Assembly: GCF_038806765.1 (NCBI RefSeq)
Contig: NZ_CP152389.1
Location: forward strand, 3,100,001-3,164,000
DNA from: Mucilaginibacter sp. CSA2-8R
GTDB taxonomy: Bacteria; Bacteroidota; Bacteroidia; Sphingobacteriales; Sphingobacteriaceae
DNA length: 64,000 nt
Reading direction: 5' to 3'
Made by a program: the position numbers and the translations under genes. This document shows, piece by piece, positions 25,676 through 35,028 of this stretch; position 1 is the first letter of the stretch, and every line of letters begins with the position of its first letter. The notes under the pieces are model-generated. The model searched no databases. It saw nothing but the letters and a program-made list of their open reading frames with translations, and was not told the DNA's origin.

Positions 25676-25825
25676 ATGGATCCGAAAGAACTACCTATAC
25701 CAGCCGACGAGGCCGAAAAATTAGCCGAACAAGCCCGCCAACCCGAACGCCAGCAAGAAGCTGAGCAAGCCGAAGAAGAAACCGAGGTAAACCCGATGGA
25801 CACCAACCTGGAGCGCAACGAGTAA
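25676..25825 (+). CDS. small acidic hypothetical protein
   Basis: 49 residues, MDPKELPIPADEAEKLAEQA onward to NLERNE, then TAA at 25823-25825. It is highly charged, Glu/Gln-rich, and predicted to form a single helix with a disordered tail. It shares strand with the membrane protein gene 54 bp upstream and could be co-transcribed. The regular acidic-helix composition supports it being real; no family recognised. Confidence 0.55.
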   Translation: MDPKELPIPADEAEKLAEQARQPERQQEAEQAEEETEVNPMDTNLERNE

Positions 25826-26039
25826 GGTTCATTATTTTACTGTACTGCCGTAGGTTAACCACCCCAAAAAGCTCAAAGCATGGAGCCGGGGTATGGGGGC
25901 GCATGCCCTGGCGGTGGCATTTGCCAGAAAGTTAATAAATATTATCGCCGCGCTGTCACAAACCGCAACAAATAGCGTTAGGGGGTTAAAGCTTTTATTT
26001 TATAGCCCGCATTTAACCCGTGCAACAACTGCTTAACGC

Positions 26040-26480
26040 ATGCTTAACCTCTATTTTCTGTTTTTAATATACGGCCTGTTTATATTTTACTGTACCTTAT
26101 TGGTATGGAGTTATGCCGACGGGGCGCTTTCTATATATCCGTTTTTATGCCTGGCCGGTGCGGCGGTGCTATTTGTCATAGCCTCGGCCCTGGCGCTGTA
26201 TCAAATTAAACCTGCAGCCTGGCTGGGGGTAATTTGTCTGGCCGTTACGTCGCCCATGTTTTTTGGGTTGCTGATGGATACAGGCCTGCAGTCGGGCCTA
26301 CTCACTGCGGTAATGGGGGTAGCCTCGGTTATATTTTACTTGGGCATGTTTACCTCCGTTAAAGTGATCCGCACCGGCTCGCCGGCCATCACCCTAACCT
26401 CGCCCCTGCGGGTAGCACTAACCCTCGTTCCGGCCGGACTATTTATATGGTGGCTGCTGGCGGTGTTTGCTTTGAAATAA
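26040..26480 (+). CDS. integral membrane protein, hypothetical
   Basis: 146 residues, almost entirely hydrophobic with four probable transmembrane helices: 4-24 (YFLFLIYGLFIFYCTLLVW), 33-53 (PFLCLAGAAVLFVIASALAL), 60-80 plus 88-106 (GLLTAVMGVASVIFYLGMF) and 122-143 (VALTLVPAGLFIWWLLAVF). Few charged residues and no recognisable transporter motif. The ATG directly follows an A+T-rich leader. Monocistronic. Confidence 0.75.
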   Translation: MLNLYFLFLIYGLFIFYCTLLVWSYADGALSIYPFLCLAGAAVLFVIASALALYQIKPAAWLGVICLAVTSPMFFGLLMDTGLQSGLLTAVMGVASVIFYLGMFTSVKVIRTGSPAITLTSPLRVALTLVPAGLFIWWLLAVFALK

Positions 26481-26734
26481 TGATTGAATGAAAGCTAATG
26501 TGTGATTTTTGAATGAGTGAATGAGTGTTGATGTGCGGATATGTAGATGTGCAAATGATTAAAAAAATGCATCCCTTTTCGTAGATATTGATGAATTTTC
26601 CTTTTTCATCTGCACATTCGCACATCTGAAATCTGCACATCAACAACCATCCGCACATCAAAAGCCCTTTCATTGTCTTCCCAATGTAACCTTGAAGGTG
26701 TCGGTTTCGTACAAAACGGCACCTTCGCAAAACT

Positions 26735-26908
26735 ATGAGCTATACTGTTGACGACCTGATTGCCTTAAAAAAAACCGTAGATGACGCCCTGGAGGCCAAT
26801 CATAACCTCAGCAAAAAAATTGTGCAGCGCAAAACAGACCCTATACTGCAAAACCGTATAGCCCGCTTAAGCCGCTGGAGCACGTATCGCAAGTTACTGA
26901 GCAAATAG
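26735..26908 (+). CDS. small basic hypothetical protein
   Basis: 57 residues, MSYTVDDLIALKKTVDDALE onward, stop TAG at 26906-26908. Amphipathic helices (IVQRKTDPILQNRIARLSRW) and a basic C-terminus (STYRKLLSK) suggest a small nucleic-acid- or protein-binding helical protein. The regular helix heptads and absence of repeat DNA within it argue that it is coding. Confidence 0.55.
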   Translation: MSYTVDDLIALKKTVDDALEANHNLSKKIVQRKTDPILQNRIARLSRWSTYRKLLSK

Positions 26909-27172
26909 GCAGCACTAATCACGTTGCACTGATGCAAAGCCGGTAACGTTACTGGGTTACCAATGCGCAAAAAGATGAAAATGGCTGGTGCTTTCAGCCT
27001 GATTTGCTCGGAGCCTGTGGTTACAAATTCTGTAGGTTAACGGCTTTGCACATATTCATACATTTGTATACAGGCACAACCCGGTCGTTTAAAATTTGGG
27101 GTAGCTTTTATCTGCCGAAATTTTTATTAATTAGCATAGGTGCTGCCGAAACTAACCGGTCACCATTTGCAG

Positions 27173-27840
27173 ATGTTTTCATTCTTTAAATCACTTATCG
27201 GCTCATTTTCCCGGTCAGCGGCTATCCCGCAATCGGGCAGCAATGCTACGGTGCAGCAATACTTGTCGGGCCTGCAACAGGCCTATGCGCAAAACAACGG
27301 CCAGGCGCTGTGGCATCATTTTGAACAAATTAAACAAGGCGCCGCCCCGGCCAATTTGAAAAAGCTGAGGCAGTTGTATAACGATGTACCAGATGCGCTG
27401 CTGAGTTTACTTAGTTATGCAGATGGCACATATCACCGCGAGTACGCCGGCGAAAAAATAGCCTTTTACCTATTAGGATCGGACGTGGAGGAATACCCCT
27501 ACTACCTGCTATCCTCCGGCCAGATAAGGCAGGTAAACAGATTTCCAAGCGTTTTTGGCACTATGTAACGCGGGAATATAGCGATGTAGAGATAGATGAA
27601 CGGATTACCGATAATGCGCACACCCTTAACTGGCTGCATTTTGCTGACTGTATGAATAACGGGGGCACCTCGGAGCTGATGATTGATTTCAGCCCATCGC
27701 CCACCGGAACCCATGGCCAGGTGATCCGCTATTTGCACGACCCGGACGAGATCACGGTTATAGCTGAAAGTTTTGAAGCATACCTGCAAATGCTGATCAA
27801 TAAGGATTATGATTTTATACAGGAAGATACGCTGGGGTGA
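27173..27840 (+). pseudogene. SMI1/KNR4 (SUKH-like) protein gene with frameshift
   Basis: The first part (27173-27568, from MFSFFKSLIGSFSRS) includes DALLSLLSYADGTYHREYAG and FYLLGSDVEEYPYYLLSSGQ, typical of Bacteroidota SMI1/KNR4 proteins. It then runs into a stop after QVNRFPSVFGTM. The -1 frame from about 27533 continues the expected protein: QISKRFWHYVTREYSDVEID, LNWLHFADCMNNGGTSELMI, GQVIRYLHDPDEITVIAESF, ending at 27840. A one-base deletion near GGCAGGTAAACAGATTT explains it. SUKH proteins commonly act as immunity proteins to nuclease or other toxins. No toxin gene is adjacent. Confidence 0.75.
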
Positions 27841-27900
27841 TGGTTAAGTGAAAGTGAGCTGCATCAGCAGGTGTAACAGCAGTAGGGTGACAACGCCTCG

Positions 27901-27990
27901 CTGCCGCAAGCGTCCCGCTTGTGGTATGGCCAAAGGATGAATTTATTGATAAACCGGCTAAAAAACCACCAGCCACAGGCTTGCGGCAGC
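27901..27990. repeat. REP inverted pair
   Basis: CTGCCGCAAGCGTCCCGCTTGTGG (core CCGCAAGCGTCCCGCTTGTG) and CCACAGGCTTGCGGCAGC, 50 bp apart, in opposite orientation. Confidence 0.8.
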
Positions 27991-28124
27991 GATGACGCTT
28001 AGCCCGGCCAAACATATCTAATAGCATAGGTCAGCGACTATCTAACCCGAACTCTCACGTGCCGATAGATTAGCCTTTCAGACCCTGGTGTTTCGAAAAT
28101 AAAAAACTTACTTAAAAACCCAAA

Positions 28125-28529
28125 TTAATCGCGGTACCTGCGCAGACTCACGTTGTACACCAACAATATAACTATAGCCATCAACGATAAATCACTGCTG
28201 GTGATGCCCATACGTTGCGGAGACAGCCCCGTTACCAGGGCAACGGCAATGAGTAAACTCATGGCAAAAACCAGTGTAAAGCTAGCGGCTTGGGCCTTAT
28301 GCTTTTTAATTAAGGCCGACTGCTGATGGCTGTTCCCAAACGCGGTTAAATATAAACCCACGGCCAAACCCACCTGGCTTACATTAATGGTGACCCTTGT
28401 ACCCTCCGCACTCATCCCGAAAGAGAACAACCCGAATGAGCATACCAAAAGCACTAAGGCCGATAAACCGATAATAGCGTACCCCAACCTGGAGGTATTA
28501 GCAGATGTTAATTTGACAACGTTGTACAT
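28125..28529 (-). CDS. integral membrane protein, hypothetical
   Basis: 134 residues with four hydrophobic segments: about 15-38 (LGYAIIGLSALVLLVCSFGL), 48-64 (VSQVGLAVGLYLTAFG), 81-101 (AASFTLVFAMSLLIAVALV) and 110-127 (SDLSLMAIVILLVYNVSL), ending RRYRD. A cytoplasmic basic loop (LIKKHKAQ) separates helices 2 and 3. No family recognised. Monocistronic, between REP pairs. Confidence 0.75.
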   Translation of the reverse strand: MYNVVKLTSANTSRLGYAIIGLSALVLLVCSFGLFSFGMSAEGTRVTINVSQVGLAVGLYLTAFGNSHQQSALIKKHKAQAASFTLVFAMSLLIAVALVTGLSPQRMGITSSDLSLMAIVILLVYNVSLRRYRD

Positions 28530-28654
28530 GTTTTGGTTTGGTAGATATAAAGCTAAGTATAATTACAGCGTTGTGTACGTATTTTTCTTGGGTAAGTTTT
28601 GTTTCGTTGATAGTACGCCGGGGCTATAAATTAGCAATCCATTTCTCGCTAGCA

Positions 28655-28741
28655 CCAGTATCCTGGCTTGTGGTTCAGTCGTCGGAATGGCCTGTTGATA
28701 AACCTATTCAAAACCACAAGCAAGGAGGCTTACGGCAGCGG
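28655..28741. repeat. REP inverted pair, diverged left arm
   Basis: TATCCTGGCTTGTGG and ACCACAAGCAAGGAGGCTTACGG (core CCACAAGCAAGGAGGCTTAC), ~45 bp apart. Confidence 0.7.
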
Positions 28742-28768
28742 AATAACCAATCAAACAGACGCTGGACC

Positions 28769-29077
28769 TTAGTCCTCCCCGTCGTAATAGGCAAATATCA
28801 GGTAATCATGCTTTTCGTTTTCCTGGTGCTCACTGGTTAGCTTGTAATTATAACTCACCGAAAAGTCGGGTAGCGGTGCGCTGCTGTTGGTGGCAATGTC
28901 GTCCAGCAGTTCAAGTTCTACCTCGGTAGGTTCGGTAGCAAAGTAAGCGGTGAGCATCATGTCGTGCTCTTCCATATCGATGTCTAAATACAAAAACCTC
29001 ATGTTCTCGGTAATGTTTTTGACTAATTGCCGGTAAACCTGGGTAGATAAATCATATTTTCTTTCTTCGATAGTCAT
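28769..29077 (-). CDS. small acidic hypothetical protein (possible immunity-like)
   Basis: 102 residues from the ATG at 29077 (MTIEERKYDLSTQVYRQLVK); a start 10 codons upstream (29107) is also open. Acidic, soluble, with alternating helix and strand: NMRFLYLDIDMEEHDMMLTA, YFATEPTEVELELLDDIATN, DFSVSYNYKLTSEHQENE, YLIFAYYDGED. The size, acidity and DGED tail resemble immunity proteins of polymorphic toxin systems; no toxin is adjacent. No family recognised. Confidence 0.7.
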   Translation of the reverse strand: MTIEERKYDLSTQVYRQLVKNITENMRFLYLDIDMEEHDMMLTAYFATEPTEVELELLDDIATNSSAPLPDFSVSYNYKLTSEHQENEKHDYLIFAYYDGED

Positions 29078-29187
29078 AATGGTGAAGGTATAACTTTTAT
29101 CGCTCAAAAATTATCTCAGCTCAGCCTAAACTCGTTCCATTCAGTTAATAAACCCTTCCTATCGGCCAGAGGGATCATGCCTATTTT

Positions 29188-29330
29188 TGAGCGTAAATCT
29201 TAGTGCCATGGGGCGGTGCGCGAGGGCCTAACTTGTGCTTGCCCATCAAGTCCGTTACAAAGTCACGCCTTATCGATGAAGCACACGTCAGGCTTTCCCA
29301 CATGGCAGCCGCAATAGGGCTTGCGTTGAA
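29188..29330. repeat. GCGCAAGTC-family element, near full-length
   Basis: Left GAGCGTAAATCTTAGTGCC, inner CCTAACTTGTGCTTGCCC and GAAGCACACGTCAGGCTTTC, right end GCAATAGGGCTTGCGTT. Compare 38612-38757. Confidence 0.7.
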
Positions 29331-29386
29331 GGGGTATTTTCTAATCGTGTTGCAGTATAATCACATCAGATAAAGAAAAGATTATT

Positions 29387-30037
29387 TTACAACAAGTTGG
29401 GGTTCTTTGGTGCGTGAATATATATTGTTGGATTTTTGCCCAACAGCATATCTTTTGTGATGGTGCTGAGTTCAGTTTTAATTTTATCCCTGTCCTTTTC
29501 TGATGATGAATAGACAAATTTAGTAGCTTCTTTTTCAAAGTAGGTCAAGGCGTCTGTTCTATCAGAAACAAGAAACTTTGCAATGGCAACCCGCTCAAGT
29601 GGCCCAAGAGCCGGATGAGCATTATAAAACTTGGTGAAGATACTTTCTACTTTTTTATATGTTTTTTTTGCAAGCCTAATTTGACCTGTTTTCTCAAGTA
29701 AAATCCCCTTGTAAATTAATATTCCAACATCCTGTTTAATAGCTAATGAAGCGTTGGCTGCGCTGATAGCCTCACTATATCTATCAAGGGCTATTAAGTC
29801 TTGAATTTTGTTTTGATACGAAGCTGTTACCTTAGGGTCAAGCTTTATTGCACTATCCAAAAGCTGAATCGCCTGTCGGAAAAGATCATCTCTCTTTCCT
29901 GCACTGAAAATTGTTTTAACAGCCTTGTTATTAAGCTCTACAGCTCTTTTTCGCTTAACTTCTTTGTCATCTTTGACTTGCGAAAATGTTTGGATGCTTC
30001 CTAATGCTAACAGGAGAAAAATTAATCTGATCTTCAT
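29387..30037 (-). CDS. secreted TPR-repeat protein
   Basis: 216 residues. Signal peptide MKIRLIFLLLALGSIQTFSQ. The mature protein is helical with at least three TPR-like units: DLFRQAIQLLDSAIKLDPKV, IALDRYSEAISAANASLAIK and GQIRLAKKTYKKVESIFTKF. The C-terminus is basic and unstructured (IYIHAPKNPNLL). Lower G+C than the surrounding genes. Tetratricopeptide units serve as protein-protein interaction scaffolds; partner unknown. Probably periplasmic. Confidence 0.78.
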   Translation of the reverse strand: MKIRLIFLLLALGSIQTFSQVKDDKEVKRKRAVELNNKAVKTIFSAGKRDDLFRQAIQLLDSAIKLDPKVTASYQNKIQDLIALDRYSEAISAANASLAIKQDVGILIYKGILLEKTGQIRLAKKTYKKVESIFTKFYNAHPALGPLERVAIAKFLVSDRTDALTYFEKEATKFVYSSSEKDRDKIKTELSTITKDMLLGKNPTIYIHAPKNPNLL

Positions 30038-30396
30038 TTAAATATGGTTTAGCTGCTTTGGCAACAAAGTTAATTGGTATAGAAAAAGAGAGAATTATGA
30101 ATTTAATTTTGCACTTACACAATGGTTTACTGACTGCACACCCTATCTCCAAATTAATTGCCAACCACAAAGAGTCTTACAATTATACCAAAAGAAAGGA
30201 GCTTTCAATTACCCCGAACTGGCTGCACTTGAGTTATATCTTATGTTTAGGAAATAGATAGCTATTTATACATGACAAAAGTACCTCCATTTTGCTCATA
30301 GTTATTACAATACTTACAGTTTATGCCGGTTTACATTGCCTCGCTCCCGAACAGGAAGCGAGTATACTTTTGGAGTTAGCTTATCTTACTTTTTTG
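30038..30396. other. A+T-rich spacer upstream of the TPR gene
   Basis: Divergent promoter region for the secreted TPR gene. It has a short ORF without coding character and no repeat-family copy until 30397. Confidence 0.35.
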
Positions 30397-30404
30397 CAGC
30401 TATT

Positions 30405-30508
30405 TTAGCCTGTGGTTTATGTTGTCACCAACCATCCGCCACGCAGGTGAAGCGGATAACAAAACCTGTCTGCGGGTGGTGTGGTGATAACACCAACCAC
30501 AGGCTGCA
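30405..30508. repeat. GTTGTCACC/GGTGATAAC-family inverted element
   Basis: Left arm CCTGTGGTTTATGTTGTCACC then AACCATCCGCCACGC; right arm GCGGGTGGTGTGGTGATAAC then ACCAACCACAGG. It forms a long imperfect hairpin of about 100 nt. A short relative GTGATGTGTTATCACC lies at ~30700. (Arms are quoted in pieces: TGTGGTTTATGTTGTCACC.). Confidence 0.8.
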
Positions 30509-30823
30509 CGGAAGCCAAATCAAGAGTACAGACTTGGTGAAAAGGTTTTCATTTCCGCGAGTATCAAGATCTTTCGCTATCGCTCAAGATGACACGCTGC
30601 GTTTGAGTCACTCATTGGCATCCATCTGCAGATTTGCACAACCACACATTAAAATCATTCGCTCATTTACTGCTCACTCATTCACTCTTTGTTATTTCAG
30701 CCGGTGATGTGTTATCACCAACTACTCTCCATTTAAGCAACGGCTTCATTACTTGAAGATAACGAAAGATTGCTAAATTGCCCTGCAAAAACAACCTCAA
30801 AACCTTAACTGACAATTCAGACA

Positions 30824-31696
30824 ATGAACGATACCCCCTCTGCACAAGACTTGGTAAAGCAAGAAATTGCACCTGAAGAACAGGATGGGCAGAACGATGC
30901 CCTTAGCTCATACCTTCAGGCCATTATAGATGCGCCCGAATCGGCAACGGCGCACTATAACCTTGCATTGCATTACAAGTACAAAGGCAACTGGCAACTG
31001 TCTTATCAGCACAACAAAAAAGCGGCGGAGCTTGATGCTGAGAGCGAGGCTACCTGGTGGAACCTGGGTATTGCAGCAACTGCACTTAAAGACTGGCGCA
31101 TGGCCAAAACGGCATGGATTAAGTGCGGCTTATCGCTCGAGGTAAATGATAGCGAGCCATCGATGAACATCGGAAATACCCCCATCAGATTAAATCCTGA
31201 TGGAGCGGCTGAGGTGGTATGGTGTAAGCGGATTGACCCGGCCAGGGCTGTTATTTTAAACATTCCCTTTGCAGCCAGCGGTCGCAGGTACGGAGATTTG
31301 GTACTTAACGACGGCGCACCGGTAGGCACCCGCATCAGCAATGGAGTGGAATACCCGGTACTCAATGAGCTGCAGTTGCTGAGTGCATCTCAATACCATA
31401 CCTATTCGGCCACCATTTATACGGGCACACAAACCGATATTGACCAATTAGATGAGCTTTGCCAGGCGGCCGAAATTGAAATGGAAGACTGGTCGACTAT
31501 CCGGTATTTATGTAAACAGTGCAGCGAAGGTGTACCGCACGAACATCATGACCAGGACATCCAGGAGCGCGAGGCGCCGTCTGAGCGTTATATTGGCTTT
31601 GCGGCCACCAATAAAACGGCACTAATCAGGGTACTGTCCAGTTGGAGCGTTATAACCTTGTGTGAGTACTCGGACGTTGTTCTTGAACTCGAATAA
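30824..31696 (+). CDS. TPR-repeat protein with C-terminal unknown domain
   Basis: 290 residues, cytoplasmic. Two TPR units near the N-terminus (SATAHYNLALHYKYKGNWQL, then SEATWWNLGIAATALKDWRM). After them comes a domain beginning NIGNTPIRLNPDGAAEVVWC and including RAVILNIPFAASGRRYGDLV and LNDGAPVGTRISNGVEYPVL. A Cys/His-rich segment, CKQCSEGVPHEHHD (about 237-250), could bind a metal. The following gene starts 3 bp after the stop, so the two form an operon. The same TPR-plus-domain layout occurs in proteins of toxin-immunity clusters; function not known. Confidence 0.8.
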   Translation: MNDTPSAQDLVKQEIAPEEQDGQNDALSSYLQAIIDAPESATAHYNLALHYKYKGNWQLSYQHNKKAAELDAESEATWWNLGIAATALKDWRMAKTAWIKCGLSLEVNDSEPSMNIGNTPIRLNPDGAAEVVWCKRIDPARAVILNIPFAASGRRYGDLVLNDGAPVGTRISNGVEYPVLNELQLLSASQYHTYSATIYTGTQTDIDQLDELCQAAEIEMEDWSTIRYLCKQCSEGVPHEHHDQDIQEREAPSERYIGFAATNKTALIRVLSSWSVITLCEYSDVVLELE

Positions 31697-31699
31697 GCG

Positions 31700-32374
31700 A
31701 TGAGGCGACACCATTCGGCAAAAAAGAAGATAAGAGGCTGGAAGCGCAGAGTAAGGCACCTAAACCGTTGGGGCGAGCAAATTAAACAGCCGTATACCGA
31801 GTACTTTGTCAGCAACAACGGTCGTCACACTTACGAGCGCTACACGGTATCGCCGTTTTACAATGCCGCTAAACGCAACCCTCCTTTGTGGTTCTACAAA
31901 CTTATAATTGCAAAACTGGTTACGGCTTATAATGCCTGGACGGCAACATTCGAGCAGTTAGGCATTCCGTTCGATTTACAATTATGGCTGTACGACCCGG
32001 CTTACATCCGGTCAGAAATCATTTGCTATAAGATGGCGCAACAAGGCGAACGCAGGCGTTTTAGTTGGGAATCGGATTTAAACAAACCATTTCCGTATAA
32101 CAAGTTAGGCGGCCTTAACTACAATCTGCACGAGTATGATTGGATTTTAGCTGATGACGAGCAGGTGTATTTTGAAGACGACTTTGAAGATGCCGACTTT
32201 ACTGCGGATGACCTGCTATCTGACGGTTATGTGAGAAAAAAACAGCCGGACGGTACCGTTTATTACGCAAAGCGATTGGGCGATATTTGGATAGGCAGAC
32301 ATCAAAACGCGACGAAACACCAAAGCAGGGATGTGATTCAAGGATACTTTGCCCCTCCCAAAAGTATGGATTGA
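31700..32374 (+). CDS. hypothetical protein, operon partner of the TPR protein
   Basis: 224 residues, cytoplasmic. The N-terminus is very basic (MRRHHSAKKKIRGWKRRVRH), the middle aromatic-rich (FYNAAKRNPPLWFYKLIIAK, GIPFDLQLWLYDPAYIRSEI), and a highly acidic patch lies near 155-170 (DEQVYFEDDFEDADFTADD). The end is YYAKRLGDIWIGRHQ. The ATG is 3 bp after the TPR gene's TAA, so it is translationally close to or coupled with it. No family recognised. Confidence 0.75.
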   Translation: MRRHHSAKKKIRGWKRRVRHLNRWGEQIKQPYTEYFVSNNGRHTYERYTVSPFYNAAKRNPPLWFYKLIIAKLVTAYNAWTATFEQLGIPFDLQLWLYDPAYIRSEIICYKMAQQGERRRFSWESDLNKPFPYNKLGGLNYNLHEYDWILADDEQVYFEDDFEDADFTADDLLSDGYVRKKQPDGTVYYAKRLGDIWIGRHQNATKHQSRDVIQGYFAPPKSMD

Positions 32375-32464
32375 TGCGATTTAAATGGTGGAGATAGCTT
32401 TACGAAAAGAGGTAAACGCCTACACTTTTAAACGGAAAGATGACTACATTGCCTTAAGTAAAGT

Positions 32465-33064
32465 ATGAACCTATCATCTTCAGCCTGCAAAAGTTTAGTT
32501 GCAATATGGTGCTTATTTTGTTGCTTGGTGGTATCTACACCAGGCTTTGGCCAAAACAACTTTTACAACGTAAGAGGCACCGTGGTTAATGGCTTGTTTT
32601 TAAAGACGATACCGTTAACCATTTTTAACGGAAATAACAAGGCTTTAATGACCACCAACAGCGATAGCCTGGGCCGGTTTACATTTCGGGGTTTAGCAAA
32701 CGGCAAGTATCGGTTACAAAATAAACACTTTCGTATTGACACTGCAGTCACCGTTCAGGATGGCCCGGTTGATAGCTTCGATATAATACTCAACGTTTGC
32801 GAAGTGGACGCATTACAAGCACAGCAGGACATCCAGGCAGGTAAAGCAAAATTGTTACTCGCGGGCGGCTATGCCCCTGTTTACTACCAGGGGCAGGAAC
32901 TTTTTGAACGAAAGTACAAAGTGAGTTATCACGATTATGGCTGCACCCCACCCAACAGAAAGTGCATCAAAGAATACAACAAAACAGTTTTTACTTATCT
33001 CGACCTCAAATATGGCAAACAATGGCGCACTCAGGTGCGAAAGGATGTAGTAGGCTTCAGATAA
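32465..33064 (+). CDS. secreted carboxypeptidase-regulatory-like protein with FEKKY-type domain
   Basis: 199 residues with a signal peptide ending near STPGFGQ. Residues about 35-105 form a CarboxypepD_reg-like beta sandwich (VRGTVVNGLFLKTIPLTIFN, DSLGRFTFRGLANGKYRLQN). The C-terminal ~60 residues, LFERKYKVSYHDYGCTPPNR, CIKEYNKTVFTYLDLKYGKQ and WRTQVRKDVVGF, match what I recall as the FEKKY domain, a Bacteroidota-specific extracytoplasmic module with two conserved cysteines. It is 90 bp after the 31700 gene on the same strand, possibly one transcript. Confidence 0.8.
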   Translation: MNLSSSACKSLVAIWCLFCCLVVSTPGFGQNNFYNVRGTVVNGLFLKTIPLTIFNGNNKALMTTNSDSLGRFTFRGLANGKYRLQNKHFRIDTAVTVQDGPVDSFDIILNVCEVDALQAQQDIQAGKAKLLLAGGYAPVYYQGQELFERKYKVSYHDYGCTPPNRKCIKEYNKTVFTYLDLKYGKQWRTQVRKDVVGFR

Positions 33065-33177
33065 GCTTCAGCCTATGGTTTGCGCTGACAGCAACTGTGC
33101 GCCGTGATCTGTGCAGCGTGTACGAACACTTATCCGCGGGTGGTGCGGTGATGATAGCAGGCACAGGCTGCAAATAG
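33064..33177. repeat. GTTGTCACC-family element, diverged
   Basis: CAGCCTATGGTTTGCGCTGA at the left and GCGGGTGGTGCGGTGATGAT plus CAGGCACAGGCTGC at the right. It begins within a few bases of the preceding stop codon. Confidence 0.6.
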
Positions 33178-33258
33178 CATAGCCAAGTGAGCCATAACAT
33201 TAAATGAGGTTTGTTAACTAATCTTTTTAAAGCTAAATTTGAAATAAACCCATACATA

Positions 33259-33459
33259 ATGAGCAAAGCAGAACAAGTGATACGGTTTATAATATTGCCA
33301 GCGCTGAGTTTCTGCTTTTTAGCTTATTCAATTTATGCGACATTGCGCAAAGGTCCTGTTAAAGAAGATGATGAGCCGGGTAAATTCCGGGATTATTATG
33401 AAGAACAGGGTAAATGGTTAAGACGGCTCTTTTACGGCTTATTTCCTAAACGCAGGTAA
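33259..33459 (+). CDS. small membrane protein
   Basis: 66 residues from the ATG at 33259 (MSKAEQVIRFIILPALSFCF). One transmembrane helix at about 9-28, then an acidic/basic cytoplasmic tail (TLRKGPVKEDDEPGKF, EEQGKWLRRLFYGLFPKRR). A longer frame exists upstream but passes through likely leader DNA. No family recognised; the single-helix plus basic-tail layout is typical of small membrane-associated proteins. Confidence 0.65.
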   Translation: MSKAEQVIRFIILPALSFCFLAYSIYATLRKGPVKEDDEPGKFRDYYEEQGKWLRRLFYGLFPKRR

Positions 33460-33556
33460 CGGACGTCTTTGCAACTTCAGTTACTGCTTTTTTGTTAGTG
33501 CAATTATGTATTCACATAGTTTAAGCTGGCTGCTCGTAACCTATCTACGCAGGCAT

Positions 33557-33601
33557 AATTAGCCACTTTGCTAAACCCGCCCCGCATACTCACACCAGTG
33601 A
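33557..33601. repeat. RAYT-family REPIN, degraded right half
   Basis: TAATTAGCCACTTTGC, then CCCGCATACTCACACCAGTG. The left half upstream (from ~33515) is barely recognisable. Confidence 0.5.
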
Positions 33602-33699
33602 AGACGACTTTTAGGTCAACGTTAAATATCTTACAGATATTTTTAGCATACCATTCATTACTTTTACGTAAAACAAATTATCAACCTAAACCCTATAGC

Positions 33700-35028
33700 A
33701 TGCCCCAAACTATTTTCTTACATCACTGCAGATGGCTTCTGATGTTGAGCCTTGCGTTGCTGCTTACTCGGCCTGTGGCCCATGCGCAGGTGACCGATTT
33801 TGACCAGATGCCCCGGTGTTACGCCAACACCAAACAGGCTCCGTCTCCGGTAAACATAGCCGATTTTAAGTACCCGCCGTTAACCAGCTACCGTGGCCAA
33901 AAGGTTTATAAGATCAGCGATGCCAAAGTCGGGAAGGTTCCGTTCAGGCTGCACATCCCCCCAAATTACGACCCCGCCAAACCGGTGCCTTTAATCTTAC
34001 TGCTGCATGGCGCGGTGGGTGCCTCTCATTTTTCTGATGCGCTTCATCCAGATGTAAAGAATGAAGCCACCGATGACCCTTTTTACAACAAGCTATGCCA
34101 AAGCGGTTACCTGGTGATCATGCCTTATGGTGACCGCGACAAAGGCTTCAACTGGGCGGCCAACAAATATGGCGCTACCGAAAACTTTACGTTCGACGCG
34201 TTAATATCCATTATCAATGCCGTCAAAAAAGTAGTGAATATCGATGACAACAAGGTGTTTGCGTTCGGGCATTCGGATGGGGCCGATGGAGCTTTTGCGT
34301 TGGATGTTTACCGCCCCACTTTATTTGCGGGCTTTGTAAGCTACAATTCCATGCTCGCAAATCTCTTTGTTCATGATTTTTACATTCACAATGCTGTTAA
34401 CCGGCCGCTTTATTTAGTTCACTCAGACAAGGATGATTTGCGGCCCATTCAGCAGGCCCGTGTCATTGTACAATATCTCGACTCGCTGAAGGCGCCGGTG
34501 CAGTACCATGAATATTTGGGTTACAAGCACTTTGACCTGCACCTGGACAAAGATTTTACCAGTGCTCTAACTTTTGTAAACACCGCTAAACGCAACCCCT
34601 ACCCTCAAAGCGTATATTGGGAAACCGGCAATCGTTTAAATAACAGCTGCGATTGGCTGGAAGTAGACGATTGGGGCTTGAAATTACCCATAGCTGCCTG
34701 GGCCGAACCCAATGACATACGATTTTACAATAAAACTACTCACGCCCGGATGAACATAAAATATTACGACAATGGCCCGGCGGCGGCGGTAAAAGGCACT
34801 TTTAAAAACAACGTGTTTGACCTTCAAACGTCCAGGATTAAGCAATTTAAAGTACTCATTAGCCCTCAAATGGTTGACCTTACCCAAAACGTTAAAATTG
34901 TAGTAAACGGAAAGCTGAAACACGACGCCAAAATAACGCCCGACGATTCCTTTTTTGCCAACCGGTTTAAAGCCGACCATGACCGAAAAGCCATCTGGGT
35001 AAATGCCATAACGATTGTTTGCGATTAA
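33700..35028 (+). CDS. secreted alpha/beta hydrolase (esterase/PHB depolymerase-like)
   Basis: 442 residues from the ATG at 33700 (signal peptide LLMLSLALLLTRPVAHA). Alpha/beta-hydrolase core: PLILLLHGAVGASH gives the oxyanion HG, KVFAFGHSDGADGAFALDVY holds the GHSDG nucleophile elbow (Ser), YLVHSDKDD gives the acid and YLGYKHFDLH the His. The ~150-residue C-terminal part (WLEVDDWGLKLPIAAWAEPN, VKIVVNGKLKHDAKITPDD) is a beta domain seen in predicted exported esterases. The substrate is probably a polymer or ester outside the cytoplasm, not determined. Monocistronic. Confidence 0.85.
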   Translation: MPQTIFLHHCRWLLMLSLALLLTRPVAHAQVTDFDQMPRCYANTKQAPSPVNIADFKYPPLTSYRGQKVYKISDAKVGKVPFRLHIPPNYDPAKPVPLILLLHGAVGASHFSDALHPDVKNEATDDPFYNKLCQSGYLVIMPYGDRDKGFNWAANKYGATENFTFDALISIINAVKKVVNIDDNKVFAFGHSDGADGAFALDVYRPTLFAGFVSYNSMLANLFVHDFYIHNAVNRPLYLVHSDKDDLRPIQQARVIVQYLDSLKAPVQYHEYLGYKHFDLHLDKDFTSALTFVNTAKRNPYPQSVYWETGNRLNNSCDWLEVDDWGLKLPIAAWAEPNDIRFYNKTTHARMNIKYYDNGPAAAVKGTFKNNVFDLQTSRIKQFKVLISPQMVDLTQNVKIVVNGKLKHDAKITPDDSFFANRFKADHDRKAIWVNAITIVCD

